Positions 1 to 6,181 of a DNA stretch of 16,258 bases are shown piece by piece (the stretch's first letter is position 1; each line of letters opens with the position of its first letter). This DNA is from an uncultured Desulfobacca sp. (lineage in GTDB: Bacteria; Desulfobacterota; Desulfobaccia; Desulfobaccales; Desulfobaccaceae): contig CALGOE010000176.1 of NCBI GenBank assembly GCA_937958145.1, forward strand, positions 1-16,258, written 5' to 3'. A program made the position numbers and the translations under genes. The notes under the pieces are model-generated. The model was given only the letters and a program-made list of their open reading frames with translations, made no database searches and was not told the DNA's origin.

Positions 1-264
1 TTCCAGGAGATGCTGCAGGGGCTGGAAATTATAAATTTCCCCGTTAAAGACCAGGGCGATGCGGCCGGTTTCATTGAACAGCGGCTGGCTGGCGGCCTCG
101 GAGAGATCGATGATGCTCAAACGCCGGTGGCCCAGACCCACCGGGCCGGAGGTCCACAGACCATAACTGTCCGGGCCGCGATGGGCCAACACCTCCCGCA
201 TGGCCTGGACGTCGACCTCGCGCACCGGCTCGCCGGATTTGATCAGGCCGCAGATGCCGCACAT
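1..264 (-). CDS. asnB: Asparagine synthase (glutamine-hydrolysing), N-terminal part; truncated by the window edge
   Basis: The 88 residues visible are the start of the class II glutamine amidotransferase domain. The protein begins MCGICG, giving the catalytic Cys2 nucleophile, followed by HRGPD (about residues 29-33), GHRRLSIIDLS, a QPLFNE stretch and FNGEIYNF. All are signatures of AsnB-type enzymes, which hydrolyse glutamine and pass ammonia to an aspartyl-adenylate formed by the C-terminal synthetase domain, here outside the window. The start is fixed by the need for Cys at position 2. It lies 33 nt after the stop of the upstream glycosyltransferase on the same strand, so the two are probably cotranscribed. 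AsnB-like proteins are common in capsule, O-antigen and exopolysaccharide loci, so a role in sugar or surface-polymer amidation is possible, as is plain asparagine synthesis. The family call is firm; the exact substrate is not knowable from this fragment. Confidence 0.93.
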   Translation of the reverse strand, partial: MCGICGLIKSGEPVREVDVQAMREVLAHRGPDSYGLWTSGPVGLGHRRLSIIDLSEAASQPLFNETGRIALVFNGEIYNFQPLQHLLE

Positions 265-297
265 ACCATACTGTCCAGAGAACCTGCCGGCCGACGC

Positions 298-1176
298 TTA
301 TTCATATTTTTCTTTGCGCAAGGCGGAGATCTGATCTGCCAGGAGGCCAAAGAAAAAGACCAGGATCCCGGCCAGAATGACCAGGAGGGAGCCGGTGGTC
401 AGGCCCTTTTTGAGGATGAAATAGGGATAAATGCCCAATAAAACGCCGCTGAGCACCAACAGCAGGCTGGCCGGCACAAAAACCCGCAGGGGGTCGAACA
501 TGAGCACCACCCGGAGAATCAACAGAAAAGTCTCGTACCCGGTCATCAGGCTGACAGTGCTCTTGCCCTGGCGGCTGTTCACCTGAATGGGTTCATAGGC
601 GACGGCATAGCCCCGGTTCATAATGATCAGAGTGCTGGTGGTGGAAAAGGAAAAACGGTCAGCACACAGATGCAGATAACGGCTGATGATGTCCCGGCGA
701 AAGACCCGCAGGCCGGAATTCAGGTCGGGGATCTTGGTCCGGCTGAGGAAATTGGCCAGCCAGCCCAGGGCCCACTTGCCGGGCATGCGCCAGAGAGAGC
801 TGTGCAGCAGTTTGGTGCGGGCCCCCACGACCAGGGCCCAGTCCTCTTGCTGAATCTTTTGGCACAGACGCCAGAGATCTGCGGGATTATGCTGGCCGTC
901 CCCGTCATAGGTGGCCACAAACCGGCCCTGGGCCTGACGGATGCCGGTCTTGATGGCGGCGCCATAGCCCCGGTTGACCGGGTGGCGCAGGACGAGGATG
1001 CCGGGCAGATCTTTGAGGACGGCGGGGGTGTTATCCGTGGAGCCGTCATCCACCACAATAATTTCGTAACGCCCGCCGGCCTCCTGCTCCAGGAAGGCCT
1101 GGAGATCGGCAACAACTTGGGCGATGGCCTGCCCTTCGTTAAAGCAGGGAATAATCACAGAAATTTCTTTTGCCAT
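298..1176 (-). CDS. Family 2 glycosyltransferase, DPM/GtrB-like polyprenyl-phosphate sugar transferase
   Basis: A 292-aa GT-A glycosyltransferase. Motifs in order: SVIIPCFNEG (6-15), VVDDGSTDNT (41-50), the metal-binding DGDGQH (91-96), and DLNSGLRVFRR (151-161), which is typical of the dolichol/undecaprenyl-phosphate mannosyl- or glucosyltransferase group. Two hydrophobic helices at about 231-255 and 262-283 anchor the C-terminus, ending in a basic tail. Such enzymes move a sugar from a nucleotide donor to a lipid phosphate on the cytoplasmic face for use in glycan or protein glycosylation. The frame continues upstream to position 1254, but the conserved N-terminus MAKEISVIIP starts at 1176 with AGAGGATT just before it, so I use that start. 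It lies 33 nt before asnB and is read from a promoter at 1274-1303. Donor and acceptor sugar cannot be read from the sequence. Confidence 0.92.
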   Translation of the reverse strand: MAKEISVIIPCFNEGQAIAQVVADLQAFLEQEAGGRYEIIVVDDGSTDNTPAVLKDLPGILVLRHPVNRGYGAAIKTGIRQAQGRFVATYDGDGQHNPADLWRLCQKIQQEDWALVVGARTKLLHSSLWRMPGKWALGWLANFLSRTKIPDLNSGLRVFRRDIISRYLHLCADRFSFSTTSTLIIMNRGYAVAYEPIQVNSRQGKSTVSLMTGYETFLLILRVVLMFDPLRVFVPASLLLVLSGVLLGIYPYFILKKGLTTGSLLVILAGILVFFFGLLADQISALRKEKYE

Positions 1177-1273
1177 AATCCTCTGCTGGGGGAGAACATT
1201 ATCCGGCGGCGAGGGAAGAGGCCGGCTTTGGCCGGTTGCCGGGCAATAGCACAAAGCCTGCCATAATTGTATT

Positions 1274-1303
1274 ACTATATGCTTTGCCTTGGAAAGATTT
1301 CAA
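1274..1303 (-). promoter_or_regulatory. Candidate sigma70-type promoter for the glycosyltransferase-asnB pair
   Basis: Reading the minus strand, TTGAAA (1298-1303) and TATAGT (1274-1279) are separated by 18 nt. Each matches the consensus at five of six positions. The predicted transcript starts near 1267, giving a leader of about 90 nt before the ATG at 1176. The AT-rich island contrasts with the GC-rich surroundings. No operator is evident. Confidence 0.55.
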
Positions 1304-1314
1304 GTTTTATTTCT

Positions 1315-1365
1315 GAAAAGGCGATGGTATCAAAGGCCACAGCGGCTCGGGCGCCGCTGGATACC
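1315..1365 (-). terminator. Hairpin terminator candidate after the FkbM methyltransferase
   Basis: On the minus strand GGTATC-CAGCGGC (1353-1365) pairs with GCCGCTG and GATACC (1326-1346), with a 6-nt loop and an 8-nt one-sided bulge. A short CCTTTTC run follows (1314-1320). It lies 87 nt past the FkbM stop and just upstream of the next promoter, so it would insulate the two units. The U-run is short, so termination strength is uncertain. Confidence 0.45.
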
Positions 1366-1451
1366 CGGCTGCCGACCCCAAAACCCATCTCCCCACCCGG
1401 ACCAAATCTGTGCTGCCGCCCGCTCCCTGGACACCCGGTTCATAATCCGGC

Positions 1452-2381
1452 TTAGGCGCGGCCAACCGCAGGGCCGAGGAATGACAGGCGCTCCTGGTGC
1501 CCGCGGCAATCGGGCCGCCACCAGAGCATGTTGCGGGAGGGCGCCCTCAGGGGGTCGGCCGCCCGGTGCCAGCGCCGGCGGCGGAGGTAGGCCCCACAGT
1601 AGCCGTGACCCAGCAAGTGTCGGCAGATGCTGGCCGGATCGTTCATTTCGATGAGGATCAGGGGCGGTTCTGTTCCGGCCAGCAGTTTCTGGGCCCCGGC
1701 CAGGACGCCGGCCTCATGGCCTTCCACATCAATCTTCAGGAAAGTAGGTGGGGGGCCGCCGGTTTGGGCCAGGTAGTCATCCAACGGCAGGGTCGTCACC
1801 ACCTCGGTCTCCAGGTGGTAGCCGTCCCGGGCAACGAGACTGGCCCCACCGTCGGCATAGGCGGCATGGCGGTGCAAGGTGGCCTGGCCGCTTCGATCAG
1901 ATATGGCTAACCGCACCAGATGAATGGACTTACTGGGGTTAAGAATCACATTGGTGTGTAAGGCCTGCCAGGCATGGGCGGCCGGTTCAAAGGCCACCAC
2001 TCTTCCGGTCGGCCCCACCACCCGGGCGGCCGTGAGGGTATAAAAACCGATGTTGGCCCCCACATCCCAGAAACAATCTCCCGGTCGCAGCACCTGTTGC
2101 AGGAGGCGGATTTCGTGCCGTTCATCGTATTCGCCGAAAAAATAGATCTGGCGCTGGGCCGGGTCTTGGAGGTCCAGGCGCAGTTGGAACCCCTGGCGCA
2201 CGGTCATGGTCACCCAGCGCTCGGCAGGGAGCAGGACCTTTTGCCAGGTCTGATAGATGCGGCCTTTGCCGTTGCGCAGAGGGAAACGGCTGAGGTAGAG
2301 ACGTATTAGGCTTCGGGCGATCCGCAGCCCAAGACTCTGCCGGGACCCAGCCGGGACGGTTTCGGGGAATGATGTGGACAT
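1452..2381 (-). CDS. FkbM family SAM-dependent methyltransferase
   Basis: A 309-aa protein with the FkbM/Methyltransf_21 layout. The SAM-binding glycine motif is DVGANIGFYTL (106-116), the acidic loop is VVAFEP (128-133), and LKIDVEGHEAGVLAGA (215-230) is the hallmark post-II motif of the family. FkbM enzymes methylate hydroxyl groups of sugars or polyketides, and many sit in surface-glycan loci, which fits the neighbouring glycosyltransferase and asnB. The first ~60 residues are not conserved-looking. The ATG at 2381 (MSTSFPET) was chosen because it is the first ATG in frame, but it has no clear Shine-Dalgarno, and a TTG at 2504 would add 41 low-complexity residues. The C-terminal ~50 residues, rich in Arg and Trp, are not assignable. 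Family call firm, start uncertain, substrate unknown. Confidence 0.88.
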   Translation of the reverse strand: MSTSFPETVPAGSRQSLGLRIARSLIRLYLSRFPLRNGKGRIYQTWQKVLLPAERWVTMTVRQGFQLRLDLQDPAQRQIYFFGEYDERHEIRLLQQVLRPGDCFWDVGANIGFYTLTAARVVGPTGRVVAFEPAAHAWQALHTNVILNPSKSIHLVRLAISDRSGQATLHRHAAYADGGASLVARDGYHLETEVVTTLPLDDYLAQTGGPPPTFLKIDVEGHEAGVLAGAQKLLAGTEPPLILIEMNDPASICRHLLGHGYCGAYLRRRRWHRAADPLRAPSRNMLWWRPDCRGHQERLSFLGPAVGRA

Positions 2382-2684
2382 AGGAAGAATGAAGTTCTCG
2401 TGCGTCGGTCTGGTGGCGGCCTTGGCTGGCCGCAGCGGTCTGGGCACCAGGCCCACGATTTCATGCCTACCGGTTAACCTACCATGACCGCCGCCGGGAG
2501 ACAATCAAATTTACCAGACCCGGTCGTTCACGGCCGCGGCAACGCCCATCCAGGCAGGGCCGGAAGTTTTCGGGGGGAGGGTAACTGCCGAAAATGAGTT
2601 GCACTTTTTTCCAAAAGAGGTAAATTCATAAAATTTAGCAAAAAATTTGGCTATCCGCCGGCAGAGGTGGCGAGGGGCGAGGGT
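2382..2684. other. Divergent intergenic region between the FkbM and PPC genes
   Basis: About 300 bp with no convincing gene. An AT-rich island at 2590-2660 lies upstream of the PPC gene and could hold its promoter, but I find no pair of boxes with acceptable spacing. An inverted repeat TTTTCGG (2567-2573) / CCGAAAA (2588-2594) with a 14-nt spacer precedes that island and could be an operator or a weak hairpin. Confidence 0.4.
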
Positions 2685-3131
2685 ATGGAGGTTCTGGAGA
2701 CCAGGCTGGGGCGGCTTTTTCTTCTGAAGATGGCCCATGGCGATGATCTGTTGCAGGAGATCAGCCACTTCGCCGCCAGGCACGAGGTGCGGGCGGCCTG
2801 GCTCTTTTTTTTGGGGGCCATGAAACAGGGCCAATTGGTAAGCGGTCCCGCCGTGCCGGAGCTGCCGCCGCAGCCGGTCTGGCAGGCCTTTTCCCAGGGA
2901 TGGGAAATCCTTGGCGTCGGCAATCTTTTTTGGGAAGGCGAAGCCCCGAAGTTGCACCTCCACGGCGCCTTGGGCAAAGGGGAGGCGACCCTGACAGGTT
3001 GCCTGCGGGGTGAGAACGAGGTGTATCTGGTGGCCGAAATCCTGGTGCTGGAGCTGACCGGTCCTACCGTCTGCCGCCGTCTGGACCCGGCCCTGGGGGT
3101 ATCGCTGCTGGCATTTCCCCCAGGCCGCTAG
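2685..3131 (+). CDS. PPC/DUF296 domain-containing protein (PD1-like, AT-hook-associated domain family)
   Basis: A 148-aa protein that is one PPC (DUF296) domain. It has an N-terminal strand-helix LKMAHGDDLLQEISHFA (14-30), the EVRAAWLFFLGAMKQG stretch (34-49), the family's HLHGALG motif (91-97, with the paired His residues that often bind metal), and a C-terminal RRLDPALGVSLLAF strand (131-144). Bacterial members are stand-alone trimers of unknown function; in plants the domain is fused to AT-hooks. The ATG at 2685 was chosen because GAGGGG (2672-2677) lies 7 nt upstream. A GTG at 2667 is in frame but poorly placed relative to a ribosome site. Its last 68 nt overlap the 3' end of endonuclease IV on the other strand. 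Domain call is good; biological role unknown. Confidence 0.85.
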   Translation: MEVLETRLGRLFLLKMAHGDDLLQEISHFAARHEVRAAWLFFLGAMKQGQLVSGPAVPELPPQPVWQAFSQGWEILGVGNLFWEGEAPKLHLHGALGKGEATLTGCLRGENEVYLVAEILVLELTGPTVCRRLDPALGVSLLAFPPGR

Positions 3132-3951
3132 CCAGGGCCCGGGCCGTCGACAGGTTGCGAGGATCGTCGGCTGCGGTTTTTTTGGGTGTTTCCAAAATGA
3201 TGGCGGCGGCGTAGCCGGCGAATTGAGCCAGAAATTTCTGCAGTCCCCTCCGGCCGATGCAGCCCTGGCCCAGGTGCCAGTGCCGGTCCCGCCGGGAGCC
3301 GCAGGGATAAAGGGAATCATTACAATGGATCAGCTTCAGGGCGGTTAAACCGGGGCCGCGGGCAATTTCCTGGCGCAGCCGCCGGCGGTGGTCGGCCCGG
3401 CGCAGGTTATAGCCGGCGGCAAAAGCATGGGCCGTGTCCAGACAGAGGCCGATGGGAAGCGGACACCGGGACAGGATTGCCCCCAGCGCCCTGAGGTCGG
3501 CGCCCAGTTCGTTTTTTTGGCCGGCGGTGTTTTCCAGCAGGATAAGGGGAGGCGGCGGCTGGCGGGCCAGCACGTCTGCCAGACCGGCGGCCAACCGCTG
3601 GTAGCCTGCGGCGGCGTCCTCGGCATGCCCTGGATGGCAGACCAGATAATCCACTTCCAGGTCTTGGGCCAGGGCCAGTTCCGCCTGCAGCCGTTCCCAG
3701 GAGCGTTGATATAAAGGTTCGTCTGCCGCGGCCAGATTCGGCAGGTAGGAAAGGTGGGTAGCGACAATATTGATGCCGTACTGGCGCCGCTGTTGCCGGA
3801 AAATCGCCATCTCCTGGGCCGGGACCTGCCGCCAGCGCCAGGAGCGGGGATTCTGGACAAAGATCTGCAGGGCCGTGCAAGCCAGGCGCCGGGCCAGCAC
3901 CAAGGCTTTGGGCAGACCGCCGGCTATGGAAAAGTGCATGCCGAGGTTCAT
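3064..3951 (-). CDS. nfo: Endonuclease IV (AP endonuclease family 2, deoxyribonuclease IV)
   Basis: A 295-aa TIM-barrel AP endonuclease of base-excision repair that cuts 5' of abasic sites. All nine metal ligands known from E. coli Nfo have counterparts: H66 in THLSYLPNLA, H106 in CHPG, E140 in LLENTAGQ, D172 and H175 in LDTAHAFAAGYN, H209 in IHCNDS, D222 and H224 in DRHWHLGQG, and E254 in ILETPKK. The opening LGMHFSIAGG matches the family N-terminus, so the ATG at 3951 (or the ATG four codons later) is right. A GGAGG lies 12 nt upstream of the first. The last ~17 residues are Pro/Gly-rich, extend past the usual end and run antisense to the PPC gene. It diverges from lptG across only 47 bp, so the promoters probably overlap or lie inside the opposing genes. 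Confidence 0.96.
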   Translation of the reverse strand: MNLGMHFSIAGGLPKALVLARRLACTALQIFVQNPRSWRWRQVPAQEMAIFRQQRRQYGINIVATHLSYLPNLAAADEPLYQRSWERLQAELALAQDLEVDYLVCHPGHAEDAAAGYQRLAAGLADVLARQPPPPLILLENTAGQKNELGADLRALGAILSRCPLPIGLCLDTAHAFAAGYNLRRADHRRRLRQEIARGPGLTALKLIHCNDSLYPCGSRRDRHWHLGQGCIGRRGLQKFLAQFAGYAAAIILETPKKTAADDPRNLSTARALASGLGEMPAAIPPGPGPDGGRR

Positions 3952-3986
3952 TGATCTTAGGAACCTCCGAGACAACAATGGCAAGG

Positions 3987-3992
3987 AAGGAG
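3987..3992 (+). promoter_or_regulatory. Ribosome-binding site that selects a GTG start for lptG
   Basis: AAGGAG sits 6 nt before GTG at 3999-4001. The only in-frame ATG upstream (3978) lacks a well-placed Shine-Dalgarno; the nearest purine run is about 15 nt away. A TTG at 4020 is also possible but has no ribosome site. Confidence 0.6.
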
Positions 3993-3998
3993 ACCGGG

Positions 3999-5096
3999 GT
4001 GCGCTTCGCCCTCTGCCGGTTGCAGTTATTAAGTAAATACGTTGCCAAAGAATTCAGCCGGAATTTTGCCCTGACCCTGGCGGCCTTTGTCAGCATTTAT
4101 CTGCTCATTGATTTCTTTGAGAAAATTGACCGCTTGGTGCGGGCCCAGATCGGGATCATCACCATTGTCGAATATTTTGCGGCCAAAATACCGGTGGCCG
4201 CAGCCCAAGTCTTGCCGGCTTCGGTTATTTTGGCGATCATTATAACTTTTGGGCTCCTCTCCCGCCATAATGAGACCATTGCCATGCAATGTGCCGGCAT
4301 CAATCTGATCCGCCTGCTCAACCCCATCCTCGGCATCGCCGGCGCTTTGGCCATCGTCTTATTGGTCCTCAACCTCTTTGTCAATCCCTCCCTGAACCAG
4401 CACATCAATGTTATCTGGGAGACCAAAGTGGACAAAAAGCCGGTGCGGGAACTCATCGAATTGAAGTATCTGTGGTATAAAGGCGACCGGGTCATTCTCA
4501 ACATCACCGATTTCCGCAAGGATACCAGAACGATGGGTGATGTTCGGATCTATGTCTTTGATGCCCAATTTCACCTCATCCAGTTTGTCGCGGCCCGGAA
4601 GGCGCAGTGGACCGGGAAAAATTGGCTCTTTTTTGATGGCCAGGTCCAGACCTTCGGGGCCCGGGGGGCCCTGATCGGTGAAACCTTTAAAACCAGGACC
4701 ATTGTGCTGACGGAACGTCCTGAGGATTTTGCCAGCCTGGAACGGAAAGTCACGGAAATGACCGGAGCTGATCTGCATCGCCACATTGTGCGCCTGGAGC
4801 GGGACGGCTACGATTCCCGCCCCTACTGGGTCGAGCTGCACAGTCGGATAGCCATGGCCCTCACGCCTTTGATCGTCACCCTCATCGGCGGCAGTATCAT
4901 CTTCTGGCAAGAGAAAAGTAATATCCCCCTCAGTATTGCTTTGGGTATCGCTTTGATCTTTGTCTATTGGCTGCTCTTCAGTTTTCTCCTTTCTCTGGGC
5001 CAAGTCGGCGCCCTACCCATCGTTGTGGCCGCCTGGCTGGCCAATATTCTCTTTGGCTTGGCCGGCGTGGCGGCCCTCTACAAAACCATGTCTTAA
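3999..5096 (+). CDS. lptG: LPS export ABC transporter permease, LptF/LptG (YjgP/YjgQ) family
   Basis: A 365-aa inner-membrane permease of the LptB2FG complex, which extracts LPS and pushes it onto the LptC-LptA bridge. It shows the family layout: YVAKEFSRNFALTLAAFVSIYLLIDF (TM1 region), the next helix pair around LPASVILAIIITFGLL followed by RHNETIAMQCAGI (the conserved E-A-GI coupling segment that meets LptB), a third helix ending FVNPSLNQ, a large periplasmic beta-jellyroll (roughly residues 140-260), and three C-terminal helices ending AGVAALYKTM. The GTG at 3999 has the best ribosome site; an ATG at 3978 would add seven residues. LptF and LptG usually form a pair. Only one is here, and its partner is not in the window, so F versus G cannot be settled; G is favoured on overall look only. 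No lptA, lptB or lptC neighbours it. Confidence 0.88.
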   Translation: MRFALCRLQLLSKYVAKEFSRNFALTLAAFVSIYLLIDFFEKIDRLVRAQIGIITIVEYFAAKIPVAAAQVLPASVILAIIITFGLLSRHNETIAMQCAGINLIRLLNPILGIAGALAIVLLVLNLFVNPSLNQHINVIWETKVDKKPVRELIELKYLWYKGDRVILNITDFRKDTRTMGDVRIYVFDAQFHLIQFVAARKAQWTGKNWLFFDGQVQTFGARGALIGETFKTRTIVLTERPEDFASLERKVTEMTGADLHRHIVRLERDGYDSRPYWVELHSRIAMALTPLIVTLIGGSIIFWQEKSNIPLSIALGIALIFVYWLLFSFLLSLGQVGALPIVVAAWLANILFGLAGVAALYKTMS

Positions 5097-5273
5097 GGTT
5101 CGGTTTAGCCGCAGCTCCCAGGGCTTTGGGCCGGATCAGGAAACCGGCTGGGATGGGGGCCGATCACCCTGCCGGTCGCGGGTCCCGGCGCCGGCGTCTG
5201 CCGCCGGCCGGCCAATCTACATTTTATGGAAAAAATTTTGTTGCAGAGTCGGGAAAATGTAATTTTTTATTGT

Positions 5274-5311
5274 CAAATTTGTCGTATCTATGCTATGGAT
5301 AAACAAATTTG
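5274..5311. repeat. Two copies of the palindrome CAAATTTG, 30 bp apart, upstream of HU
   Basis: CAAATTTG occurs at 5274-5281 and 5304-5311. Each copy is a perfect 8-bp palindrome, and they are spaced 30 bp start to start, close to three helical turns. Between them TATC and GATA form an approximate dyad about the same centre. This geometry suits a dimeric or tetrameric regulator binding one DNA face, but chance in AT-rich DNA cannot be excluded. Confidence 0.4.
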
Positions 5312-5411
5312 CGGCGTGGTATTATCAATAAATCATGTCCGTTGTCTCCGGTCGGAGAAAAAATACGCAAAAACTTATTTTCACAAAGAGGGGCGTCGGC
5401 CCAACCTAAGG

Positions 5412-5440
5412 TTAACGGCAGGTTTTAAGGGCATTAATAT
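5412..5440 (+). promoter_or_regulatory. Candidate promoter for the HU gene
   Basis: TTAACG (5412-5417) and TAATAT (5435-5440) are 17 nt apart, four of six consensus matches each, placing the transcript start near 5447 and a leader of about 33 nt. Other weaker pairs exist upstream, for example TTGTCA at 5270 with TATGGA at 5294, so more than one promoter is possible. Confidence 0.35.
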
Positions 5441-5479
5441 TTTTTATTCTTCGTATCATTTTAGGGAGGGAGAGTGGTT

Positions 5480-5752
5480 ATGACCAAGGGAGAGTTAATA
5501 GCACAGATCGCAGCCGCCGGGCAGGTAAAAAAGGCCGATGTGGAAAAAACCCTGAATGCCTTCGTCAAGACGGTGACGGAAGTTCTGCAAACCCAGGGGC
5601 GCATTTCCCTGGCCGGATTCGGCACCTTCACAGTCTCGGAGCGCAAGGAGCGGGAAGGCCGCAACCCCCAGACCGGTGAGCCCATCAAGATTGCGGCCAC
5701 GAAAGTGGTGAAATTCAAGCCGGGCAAGACTCTCAAAGATACTATCAAATAA
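5480..5752 (+). CDS. hup: HU family DNA-binding protein
   Basis: A 90-aa histone-like protein, exactly the usual HU length. MTKGELIAQIAAAG opens the helical dimerisation body, GFGTF (46-50) is the conserved turn before the saddle, RNPQTGEPIKI (61-71) is the DNA-inserting beta-arm with its intercalating Pro63, and FKPGKTLKDTI (79-89) is the C-terminal helix. HU dimers bend and compact DNA and assist replication, recombination and transcription. The ATG at 5480 has GGGAG 7 nt upstream; a GTG two codons earlier is in frame but less likely. It follows a long AT-rich leader and is closed by a hairpin at 5831, so it is probably a monocistronic unit. HU versus IHF: the sequence lacks obvious IHF features, so HU is preferred. 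Confidence 0.95.
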   Translation: MTKGELIAQIAAAGQVKKADVEKTLNAFVKTVTEVLQTQGRISLAGFGTFTVSERKEREGRNPQTGEPIKIAATKVVKFKPGKTLKDTIK

Positions 5753-5830
5753 TCCGGCGCCGGTTGGCCGGGCCGGGCGAGATAGTTGGGAGATTTGTTC
5801 CCCTCGGACGCTGCTGGTCCGGGATAGGGA

Positions 5831-5868
5831 CAATTGCCGCCACTCCTTGGGGGCAATTGGCTTCTTTC
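5831..5868 (+). terminator. Intrinsic terminator candidate after HU
   Basis: CAATTGCC (5831-5838) pairs with GGCAATTG (5852-5859). After one G-G mismatch, CCA pairs with TGG around a 5-nt loop. The stem is followed by GCTTCTTT. It starts 79 nt after the HU stop. Confidence 0.5.
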
Positions 5869-5884
5869 ACCAATTTATTGTTTA

Positions 5885-6101
5885 TCCCGGCAGCTCGTTC
5901 GGGGTCAGGCTGAGCGCCGGGAAGAATCTCACCTTTTCAAGTAGATAAAGATTCTTTGGCTCGTTGTGGATGGCAGGATAAAAGGTTTTGTCCAAACCCA
6001 GGGTAGCTTTCTAGGCGAGGGCAGTTGAGGGGCACGGGAATAGACCGGCAGGGTGAGCAGTGACCACAGGGGAGACCGCAATGTCTCCCCTGTTGTATTT
6101 T
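5885..6101 (+). other. Possible structured RNA or long 3' leader region ending in a strong terminator
   Basis: This stretch between HU and the M48 gene has no coding frame I can support but several nested inverted repeats: TCCCGGC-A-GCTC (5885-5896) with GAGCGCCGGGA (5912-5922), AAGAATCT (5922-5929) with AGATTCTT (5949-5956), and GGATAA (5976-5981) with TTGTCC (5988-5993, one G-U pair). It ends at the perfect hairpin at 6066-6093. That could be an independent small RNA or read-through from HU. It does not match 6S, SRP RNA, tmRNA, RNase P or a common riboswitch by eye. Low confidence. Confidence 0.25.
6066..6101 (+). terminator. Strong intrinsic terminator, plus-strand orientation
   Basis: ACAGGGGAGAC (6066-6076) and GTCTCCCCTGT (6083-6093) form a perfect 11-bp stem with a 6-nt loop, followed by TGTATTTTAT. 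The U-rich side lies on the plus strand, so it stops transcripts coming from the HU side. It sits about 80 nt beyond the 3' end of the minus-strand M48 gene and may also help end that transcript. Confidence 0.75.
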
Positions 6102-6181
6102 ATGGACCACATTACTTTTCCCGATCCAGGCTGGCAACCTCACGATCCGGGCAAGAAGCCGGCCCGCCGATCTGGAAGGCA

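Larger units (their letters stand above)
5097..5479. other. Intergenic leader between lptG and HU
   Basis: 383 bp without a supported gene. Just after lptG is a GC-rich perfect hairpin, GCCGGCG (5190-5196) / CGCCGGC (5202-5208), without a U-run, so at best a weak terminator. From 5220 to 5460 the composition turns strongly AT-rich, consistent with regulatory DNA for HU. A small frame at 5226-5483 has no ribosome site and no recognisable protein character. Confidence 0.5.

Noticed and set aside
2511..3320. A 269-codon open frame on the minus strand opposite the PPC gene
   Set aside because: It has no family signature and lies opposite a gene with a good ribosome site and a clear PPC domain.
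5190..5208. GC-rich hairpin after lptG considered as an intrinsic terminator
   Set aside because: The perfect 7-bp stem is not followed by a U-run on either strand, so it is only noted within the intergenic entry.
5341..5375. TCTCC-GGTC-GGAGA hairpin next to AAAAAA, considered as a terminator
   Set aside because: The A-run follows the stem on the plus strand and the T-run precedes it on the minus strand, so the polarity is wrong for termination in either direction.
5226..5483. An 85-codon plus-strand frame just before HU
   Set aside because: No ribosome-binding site, it overlaps the HU start region, and it lies in AT-rich DNA that better fits a promoter region.
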